This document shows, piece by piece, positions 56,039-64,000 of a DNA stretch of 64,000 nucleotides. Made by a program: the position numbers and the translations under genes. Each line of letters opens with the position of its first letter. Position 1 is the first letter of the stretch. A model generated the notes under the pieces. The model did not search any database. It was not told where the DNA came from and saw only the letters and a program-made list of their open reading frames with translations. This stretch comes from Megaustenia siamemsis (Eukaryota; Mollusca; Gastropoda; Stylommatophora; Ariophantidae), in the NCBI GenBank assembly GCA_032433765.1, contig JAVIAB010000092.1, positions 38,515,718-38,579,717 on the forward strand, read 5' to 3'.

Positions 56039-57373
56039 GTCAAATAATAAGTTTAGTTAATACAACTTTGCTGGCAAGGATGATGAAAGATGGCCAGAAG
56101 CATACATTTAAAATCAATTTTGAAGCGAAAGGACAATTATTTGGCGGTTGATCTTGTAAATGTCAAAGTGCAAAAAGTGGATACAAACGTAAGACTTTTA
56201 TGAAGTGAAACATGATACTGTAAAGTAAATACCGAAGTAGGTGGAAGGTTCGAGTTGGGATTACGAATGGCAAAATGAAATAGTATAATAAAGTAACAAA
56301 AAATTGTTTGCTTTTAGATGTGGGAATGAAGAGGCTAAGACAAAGACGACCACAATGTGGCAGCAAAAGTTGTAATTTTACAGCATTCTGCAAATAACAT
56401 TTTCGGTTATTCTTTGAACTAGGACTTACACATCTGAAAGACCGACAAATTGTTATTCAGTGATGATATATAGCAAAATCAACAGTTGTCTGCAATCCAC
56501 GACACAATTTGCTTGAGTGTTTCCACAAACTGTAACTACTGACATGCACCTTTTTCTTCCAGAGAAGGATGAATTAGAGTAAATACACGTTTTATCCATT
56601 TGGCGTGTGATCTTTGCAAGGCTCGGTCTAATGCATATGCGTGTCGATCTGCAAGAAGGAGCCATGTGCTGCAGGAAGAGGCCTTAGAGGGGAATATTTA
56701 CGTAGCACGTTAAGGACTTTAATACATGACGATGACTGATGGGTGAAAAGTAACAATTCTTGTTCATTCTGTTGTCTTTGAAGCAGGAACTCTCGAAATA
56801 TTTCCATTTTTTGTTTATTCTTTATTTTATTGTTTGAATAAAAAATAGGAAAGTGTTGCTGATATTAAAATAAAAACATTGTAGAAAAATGAAAACAAAA
56901 CAAAGATTATACTGCAAAAAAGTTCTTTAGAAGAGATTTGTTACGTGAAACAAAAAGGAGCAAATACACCAAGTTTCCAGATACTTACTTTTGCGGCATT
57001 AATATTTTTAAGAGACATGGCTGCAGATAACCTGAAAAAGAACGAGGGAGGGGGATGTTTTGTGCTGGCGTATTAATAAACAGTTAGACAATCAACGTCA
57101 CATGAAGTCGGCACGTAGAGTAAAGGCAAAGATACTGATTTCATCTTCGATCATTCAAAAGCCATTAGCATTGTTGGACATCGAAAGGACGTCCAGGTGG
57201 TTCACAAATTATCAGAACGTCTACTCGCTCACCCATAATATAACAAGAATACCGATTTTTACAGTTAGTGTTTTTAAAAAGTCAACTAATGTTTTGTAAT
57301 TAACAAGAACATGCAAAGACAAAGTGGAGAAGGTCAAGCTAGAAGATGACGGTTTAACAATGCTGCAGTCATC
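56039..57373. other. Unannotated stretch
   Basis: No recognised gene or element. Confidence 0.35.
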
Positions 57374-57386
57374 ACGGTAATATATA

Positions 57387-57614
57387 GTAAAGTAAAAAGT
57401 AAAGTACCCCCGTCACGCCAAGTGGCGTTTAGGGAATATGGTGTTAGTGACCATAAATTTTACAGACCTTCGACACTTGATTTTTGGGGTAATGTGGTCG
57501 GTATTACGCCCGTGCCGCTTTACTTTCCCAGAAAAAATCCGGTACCCATTTAATGCTGGGTGAACCCGGAAGCCGTTGGGATCGAACCCTACCTCTTGTC
57601 CTTTGTAGTCCAGT
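57387..57614 (-). mobile_element. SINE-1, head-truncated, with 13-bp target duplication
   Basis: Runs from the tail AGTAAAGTAAAAAGTAAAGT through the 3' part and body to CTCTTGTCCTTTGTAGTCCA, stopping inside the tRNA head. Flanks ACGGTAATATATA at 57374-57386 and 57615-57627 are identical, so the truncation arose at insertion. Recently inserted. Confidence 0.96.
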
Positions 57615-57627
57615 ACGGTAATATATA

Positions 57628-59181
57628 TTTACGCGAAAATACACGCGAAAAATTTACGGAACATTGACCTCAACACTATTTACTTTCTGCGGTGAACGGC
57701 AGTACAGGTATGTAGAAGTATTTTATTCTATTGATTTTGTACATTATTTCTACCCATAAAGTTAAATTGTAGTTATTAATGTTCATCTTCTTTTCACGCG
57801 TGATCTTCTTTTTATAAGCTCACATTGTGCAGAAGCAAATGAATTAAAGCCGTTTCCTCTCACTACATTATTTATAACAAAACTTCTTTCAATTTCTGAA
57901 GTTGGTGCAAGCATACCTCAAGTCTAGCGCTTGAATGCTGCCTGTAAAAGTAGGTGATTATTTTAGCTGATAAACGACCGTTGCGTCAAAGAAATGTAAA
58001 GTGCGCCACTTCTTGTTGATGGATTCTTCAATCACTTGTTGTTATTCTCTTTCTTATTTCCTATGCATCATTGTCACCTTTTGTTTCGTATGCTCAATAG
58101 AATCAACGACTGTAACTTATTCTTCTCAATTCATTTGTTAGATTTCAAAGCTTAGATTCCATATTGTTTCACTGGCCGTTGGTGTTCATTGAGATTTCTG
58201 TAGTAGCATATATGCTGGCTTTTCAGTGAAACATCATTTGTCCTTTCTATAGCATGTTAGCTGCCCTTTCTGTAACACATGAGGTGATCTTTCTGTTATA
58301 CGTCAGCTGACTGTAGTAACATTGCTTTGATCATGAAGAAGTTATTCGTTGTTTTAGTGTCTCTGGTAGACGTTCACTTTTTAAAGTTGTTAGTTGCTCC
58401 TTGATAAATACGATAAACAACCAAGACGTTTTCAAAAGTGTTACTAATAAAACAATACAAATAGTGTTAACAATGGATGAATCTATAATATTTTTTGGTA
58501 GAAACCGTTTCCCAAACCATCGGTATTTTCTTTGTAAGATTTAGATGTCAACCGCAATACTTAATATTAATGTTCTGTTGTGTGACTTTCTTGGTGATTT
58601 ATTTCAAACAACGCATTGCTTGGAAAAAAACACATGAAAATGAACTAAAAATCAAACACGGGATAATGGCAGAGGTAAAGGTTTTGATTTGGACGTGTAG
58701 ACAGAATTGAGATTATGTTCCTCTGCCACTCTTGAAGATGGAAGATTTCAAAGTTGATAAATCAAAGCCATGAGGACCGTAAAGCTATAGATAGGTGAGA
58801 TACTACTAGCGTCAGGAGATCACCTATTAGCAGCCAGTTAAAATATGTCATCAATATATGAGAAAGACAGCACCACATATATATGTTTATCAATGAAACA
58901 TTCATATCCTAATTTCATTAGACAGCAGAGTGCAGCAATGAAGTATTTTGATCAGACATCGTTGTGCCGGATTTAGCCAGCCACTAACGAGTAGAGCGGT
59001 CATCTCATGCTAAACACGGTACCGGGAATTGATCAACCAAACGTGTTGCTGCTTCGGCAGGATATGCTAAATATTTGTTTCATAAAAAATAGTAAGAGTC
59101 TCCCTCCCTCATTTTCTAAAAAGACATTTCTTCAAATGAATCCCGGCTTGATGAAATTATGCTGCAACTTTAAAACATTTA
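57628..59181. other. Unannotated stretch
   Basis: No recognised gene. The frame at 58495-58710 has a hydrophobic stretch but no family that I recognise. Confidence 0.35.
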
Positions 59182-59445
59182 GGGAACCGCCATAGCTCCG
59201 TGGTTAGTGAATGGACTACAAAGGACAAGGGGTAGGGTTCGATCCCAACCGACGGCTTCCAGGTTCACCCAGCCTTTAATGGGTACCGGATTTTTTTTCT
59301 TGGAAGGTAAAGCGGCACGGGCGTAATACCGACCACATTACCCCAAAAATCATGTGCCGAAGGTCTGTAAAATTTATGGTCACTAACACCATATTACCTA
59401 TACGCGACGTGGCGTGACGGGGGCACTTTATTTTACTTATTTTTA
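59182..59445 (+). mobile_element. SINE-1, full-length
   Basis: Head GGGAACCGCCATAGCTCCGT with A-box-like text and GGGTTCGATCCC; body AAGCGGCACGGGCGTAATAC; 3' part GCGACGTGGCGTGACGGGGG with TTTATTTTACTTATTT tail. The usual CGCCACTTGGCG has become CGCGACGTGGCG. Confidence 0.95.
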
Positions 59446-59803
59446 AGGCATTTGTCTTTTTTTTTTAATTTAATGTTTTCACAGACTCGTGTCATCTCAT
59501 CATGACACTCTCATATCGACTCAAATAAAGATGACACCGTACCTGAAATGGATAAAGTGTAGGAGCATGGAAAAAACATACCATCTCTTTTTTGGTTGAC
59601 TGTCCACGCTGATATTTGATACTTCACTACAATGTGACATTATATGCTACAACCAATTCTTTACTGTTTTATTTACAAAATAATTATGACTACCAGCGTG
59701 CTGTAAATAATGTTTGCAGGGAATGTCCTATCATCAGGTTTTTGCTTTTCATTCTCAAAACATCACCTCTCTTTCTCTCTCCCTACCTCCTTATATATGT
59801 ATA
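59446..59803. other. Unannotated stretch
   Basis: No recognised element. Confidence 0.3.
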
Positions 59804-59874
59804 GTAGTGTGTGTGTGTGTGTGTGTTTGTATGTGTTTTATCTTTCTTATGTGCGTGCGGGCGCGTGTGTGTGT
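59804..59874. repeat. (GT)n microsatellite
   Basis: Two GT-rich runs with GTGTGCGTGCGGGCGCG between. Confidence 0.9.
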
Positions 59875-61084
59875 ATTTGCTGCACTTAGATACACCGAAG
59901 ATATTTTACTAACAAAACTAGCATGCCTAATCCGAAGTCCACGATCTACAAAATCAATATCCGACAAGAAATCACAGGCAGGTAATTAATTGAATTGCAT
60001 CAATTATATTGAACGTTCACGATTAGAGCCTTTCAATCGGTTCGTTGTTTTTAAATCGTTCAGCTGAATTTTAGCGTTATCTGACATGTTCGTTTAGAAA
60101 GATACAATTTATATAATTTCGTGGATTTATGATCTGTTACCTTACTTCTGTAGTAAATTTATATAGTATGTATGTCGTATAAAGAAACAAGTGCTAAGCT
60201 TGCGACCAGTGCATTTTGTCTCATGATGTATTATTCTTACCCGCCCTTCATGAAACAGGACAATGAGGCAAGTTAGCATGGTCACAAGATTTGAACGCGA
60301 AGAAGACGTATAAAGTAAGTTAGTTAATTAGTCCACATAAGGTCCTCACTGCATATCGGGCAACTCTATAAATAGTGAGATGTCCTCCTTAACACATTTA
60401 TCAGCTGCTGATTGGTTCACAAGTTTCCTTGGACTACTTGCCTGGAGAGCTTTCATCCCTTCTGACCAATCAGTGAGCGCGACTTACTTATTCGTCCTGC
60501 CTACCTAAAATTATTTAGAATGCCCCCCCCCCCCCTGTCCTTTGTTCATCCAATCTCCACAGCATCTACCCTAACAAAACTCTGTGCAAGGTCACTGTCT
60601 CTTGCATTCTACAAACTATTATTGTAAGCATTGTCGTGCCTGTGTGTTTGTTTCTTAACTCCAAGAACATGAATTCGTTACATTGCGGACTAGAGCAGTC
60701 AAAACGGATGGATAACCAGAGGGTGGGTAAGAATCTGGTTCGGTGATAAACCTAACATGGGGTCAATCCTCGTCTAGCCATTTCTAGTAGGTCAGCTACA
60801 AATGAGCCTTGTCCAATGGGAGAAAGAAGGTAATAACAGTAAGAAAAAATATTATCACTCTATCCTACAAATAGTGAAGCCGATTGAAATGAATTTTAAG
60901 ATTTTACTCACACACATGTATGCGTGCTATTGGGGATGCTTTACAAAATTTATAGTTTTGGTGAAAGTGATAACAATAAAAAAAAAAAACCACCAGTTTC
61001 CTTATTTCAAACTGCTGTTAGTTTATGCTGTCACATCAAATCACTTTATGTCCGCTTGAGTTAAGGTTCTGTGAAGTCGTGGAC
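59875..61084. other. Unannotated stretch with a C-run
   Basis: A C14 run near 60522-60535. No recognised gene. Confidence 0.3.
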
Positions 61085-61262
61085 TTATAGAGAGTATACC
61101 CCAGTAGTTAGTGGACTCGATTACAACGAGCAATAGATCTAATCCAGTCCAGATCCACAGACCACAATTTACCTAGATTTAAATTGATAGCGGATTTTTA
61201 AAAATACAAGTAGGGCGACCTAGCGTGATATTGACCGCATTACATAAAGTACTGTTTTCATT
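61085..61262 (+). mobile_element. SINE-1-like copy, very old
   Basis: The order TTAGTGGACTCGATTACAAC, GAGCAATAGATCTAATCC, AGATTTAAATTGATAGCGGA, GGCGACCTAGCGTGATATTG and ACCGCATTAC follows SINE-1 (head, TTAAATGGGTACCGGA, GGCGTAATACCGACC, ACATTAC). High divergence. Confidence 0.5.
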
Positions 61263-61757
61263 GAAAAAAGGGCAATAGATACTTATTCTGCAATCACCGT
61301 TTAAGCAAAGTCAGAGAGGGAGTGATGGTGAAGATATACCAAATGATTTGAATAGCAAATGCCACATGATATGCATGTGAATACTTTAAAGATAAATGAT
61401 TGCCAACAAGTCAGACAGGTTGTACAATATTTATATGCAATTCATACACAACCCGACGGTGCTCTTTGTGTGAACTATGATGTAGCTGCACGTACATTTA
61501 TCCTTGTCATGGGCGCTAACATAATGTTCCTCATTCACCACCTGTTGTGTCTGGTACATTTATCTTTCACTGAAGTACAACTCATGACTGCGTATCTTAC
61601 ACACTTGCTATAGTTAGCTTTTTTGTGCGTTATTCAACTTTACATAGTGTTGTAGATTTGCTGAATTTTTTTTATTTTGGTACTGAAGAAAATTTTAATT
61701 AGAAAAGAAGCAGTTCTGTTTCCCCTTTTTATACGTTCCTTCGTCATTCTCTATTTT
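61263..61757. other. Unannotated stretch
   Basis: No recognised element. Confidence 0.3.
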
Positions 61758-62283
61758 TTTAGACTACTGCTACTTAATTATATCTTGTCTAAACCACTGC
61801 TATCTATTTATATCTTATCTAGACCACTGCTATATATTTATATTTTGTCTAGACCACTGCTATCTATTTATATCTTGTCTAGACCACTGCTACATATTTA
61901 TATCTTGTCTAGGCCACTGCTACTTATTTATATCTTATCTAGACCACTGCTAGTTATTTATATTTTGTCTAGGCCACTGCTACTTATTTATATTTTGTTT
62001 AGACCACTGCTACTTATTTACATTTTGTCTAGACCGCTGCTACCTATATATATCTTGTCTAGACCACTGCTATATGTTTATATTTTGTCTAGGATCCTTC
62101 TACTTATTTATATCTTGTCTAGACCGCTGCTACCTATATATATCTTGTCTAGGCTATTGCTACTTAATTATATCTTGTCTAGACCACTGCTACATATTTA
62201 TATTTTGTCTAGGATCCTTCTACTTATTTATATCTTGTCTAGACCACTGCTACCTATTTATATTTTGCCTAGACCACTGCTCA
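61758..62283. repeat. 30-bp minisatellite, left block (heterogeneous)
   Basis: About 17 copies of ACCACTGCTACTTATTTATA then TCTTGTCTAG. Unit types vary (GGATCCTTC, GGCTATTGC, ACCGCTGC), and a run of five or so units recurs around 62030-62270. Confidence 0.95.
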
Positions 62284-62747
62284 TCATCATCATAGAGTGA
62301 CATCTCCGCATCGAAGTTTGGCTACCATGGAGCGCCATTCTGCTTTGTCCCTTGCTTTGATAGTGCAGGTTGTCATAGGCTGGTTTGTCCATCTTTTGAT
62401 GTTACTCGTCCATGTTAGTCTTGGTCTGCCTCTGCCTCTTTTACCTTGTATTTTCCCTTCCAAGATTACTTTTAGTAGACTGTTGTGTCTTTTCACATGC
62501 CCCAAAAATTTCATTTGTCTTGTCTTAATTGTATTTAGTAGTTCTCGTTTTATTTTCAGTTGTTTTAAGACATGATCGTTTGTTTTCTTTTCCTTCCATT
62601 CAATTCTACCTATTCTTCTATATATCCACATTTCAAAGGCTTTAATTCTCTGTTATGTTTTCTTGTCTAATGTCCATGTTTCTGCACCATATAGGATATG
62701 TTGAGAAGACATAACATTTTGCAATTATCCTGGAGTGGAGATACCAC
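62284..62747 (-). pseudogene. LINE family B inserted in the minisatellite
   Basis: The minus strand reads YGAETWTLDKKT, a stop, QRIKAFEMWIYRRIGRIEWK, KRELLNTIKTRQMKFLGHVK, LLKVILEGKIQGKRGRGRPR, IKRWTNQPMTTCTIKARDKA and EWRSMVAKLRCGDVTL. A GATGATGATGA tail lies directly at the array boundary. It is 5'-truncated at about 62747. One stop codon is seen; otherwise the copy is well preserved. Confidence 0.93.
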
Positions 62748-63262
62748 TGCTACCTATTTATATCTTGTCTAGACCACTGCTAACTATATCTTGTCTAGAC
62801 CACTGCTACCTATTTATAACTTGTCTAGACCATTGCTACACATGTATATTTCGTCTAGACCACTGCTACCTATTTATATCTTGTCTAGACCACTGCTACC
62901 TATTTATATCTTGTCTAGACCATTGCTACCCATTTATATCTTGTCTAGACCACTGCTACCTATTTATATCTTGTCTAAACCACTGCTACCTATTTATATC
63001 TTGTCTAGCCCAGTGCTACCTATTTATATCTTGTCTAGAACATTGCTACCTATTTATATCTTGTCTAGACCACTGCTACCTATTTGTACCTTGTCCCAAC
63101 CACTACTACCTATTTATTTCTTGTCTAGACCACTGCTACCTATTTATATCTTGTCTAGACCACTGCTACCTATTTATATCTTGTCTAGACCAATGCTACA
63201 TATTTATAACTTGTCTAGATCACTGCTACCTATTTATATCTTGTCTAGACTATTGCTGCTTA
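62748..63262. repeat. 30-bp minisatellite, right block (homogenised)
   Basis: About 17 copies of ACCACTGCTACCTATTTATA then TCTTGTCTAG, far more uniform than the left block. Frames without stops (LPIYILSRPL) arise from the 30-bp period. Confidence 0.95.
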
Positions 63263-64000
63263 TTATACGAGATAGATTTCACATAGGTCACAGTACAACA
63301 TATTGACAATGTCTTGATGTTGTCAACAATTACAAACAATGAATAGTGTTTATTCACGTGTATTAATCATCAAGTGTACACGTAATGGTATATCGTGGAG
63401 TACTTACAATTATAAGATCAATGTTCTTGACTTGGATGTGTTCATGTGTTTACCGCCAAAGGTTATGGAGCCATCTCTTGGTACTTATTGTCTGTGACTT
63501 CCTTAATTCTATCTTTCATTCACATATTGTCTTAGCAATCCTTTTTTTTTAAAATTCTATCCCAATGTGTTAACTCTTAATCTACTAATAACTGCTTACT
63601 GTTGTTCTCAGGCGAACGAAACTTTTGAATGTAACTTGAAACACTTCTACACGAAAATATATCCTGATGATTGACTTATCCCTGGATCTTCTTTCTACAT
63701 CACTATTGATAATAACTGACTAACTTTGTAAAAGTACATAATTATAAAGTCCGAAACCGAACATAATTTATGTGACTCTTCTTACTGCTCGTAACTGTTC
63801 CTAACTGCTTGACTTCATTCTATACATGATACAATCTTCTAATGCATGAGGTTAAATACCTCTCTCTTATTTGCATAATTTATAGGCTCAGTCTCTGCAC
63901 AGTTAATAAATTAACGCGAAGTTGAACTTTAGATGACTTTTGTCTCGAAATAAAAAAAAAAACATAGTCCATCTTGACATCTTGTTAACCTCTGTGTCTC
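63263..64000. other. Unannotated end of window
   Basis: AT-rich; no recognised gene. TCAGGCGAACGAAA at about 63609-63622 matches the last bases of the I-clade LINE before its GATA tail, but no GATA run follows. Confidence 0.35.

Noticed and set aside
58495..58710. Small membrane protein gene
   Set aside because: 71 residues with one hydrophobic stretch, no recognisable family, and no supporting codon or context signals.

Overview
The window reads as gene-poor, repeat-rich nuclear DNA of a metazoan, most likely a mollusc and possibly a gastropod. That assignment is an inference. It rests on an I-clade (Nimb-like) LINE with a C-terminal RNase H, several tRNA-derived SINE types, a CGTAAGAGGCGACTA-type element that I recall from gastropod DNA, a Penelope-like fragment, and abundant GATA, GA, AC and AT microsatellites and minisatellites. 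I find no host protein-coding gene, rRNA, free tRNA, CRISPR or bacterial operon that I can support. All recognisable coding sequence belongs to decayed transposable elements.

Layout. About 0.75-5.8 kb is one 13-bp satellite array containing a ~2.1-2.4 kb tandem duplication of itself. 6-9 kb holds fragments of a LINE, a Penelope-like GIY-YIG element (minus strand) and a GATA-tailed retroposon. 9-21 kb holds LINE 3' ends, minisatellites, a purine tract, a long pure GATA array and two different tRNA-SINEs. 22-24 kb holds a 69-bp and a ~37-bp minisatellite and a GA-tailed retroposon. 24-35 kb is dominated by 3' ends of several LINE families, including a head-to-head inverted pair and one copy with a 15-bp target duplication inside a 40-bp tandem repeat. 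35.4-38.3 kb is the best LINE copy: RT, RNase H and zinc-knuckle regions on the minus strand, broken by frameshifts. 38-50 kb is a mosaic of SINE-1 copies and LINE ends; at 48.2-49.1 kb a SINE contains 17 tandem copies of a 43-bp segment of itself. 51.2-52.9 kb is an IS630/Tc1/mariner-type transposon with 102-bp terminal inverted repeats and TA duplications; its D-to-E spacing (83 residues) resembles the DD82E 'Sailor' group, and its transposase has an internal deletion. 54.2-55.0 kb is a non-autonomous hAT-like element with a perfect 8-bp target duplication. 55-56 kb and 61.7-63.3 kb are 30-bp minisatellites, the second split by a LINE insertion.

How the parts relate. The LINE 3' ends, which carry GATA or GAT tails, and the SINEs look like products of target-primed reverse transcription; SINE-1 would depend on a LINE for movement. 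The two DNA transposons look non-autonomous. Several tandem arrays are linked to mobile elements: SINE-born, split by an insertion, or seeded by tails. The long apparent reading frames in this window are mostly by-products of tandem repeats whose period is a multiple of three, or becomes one after three units.
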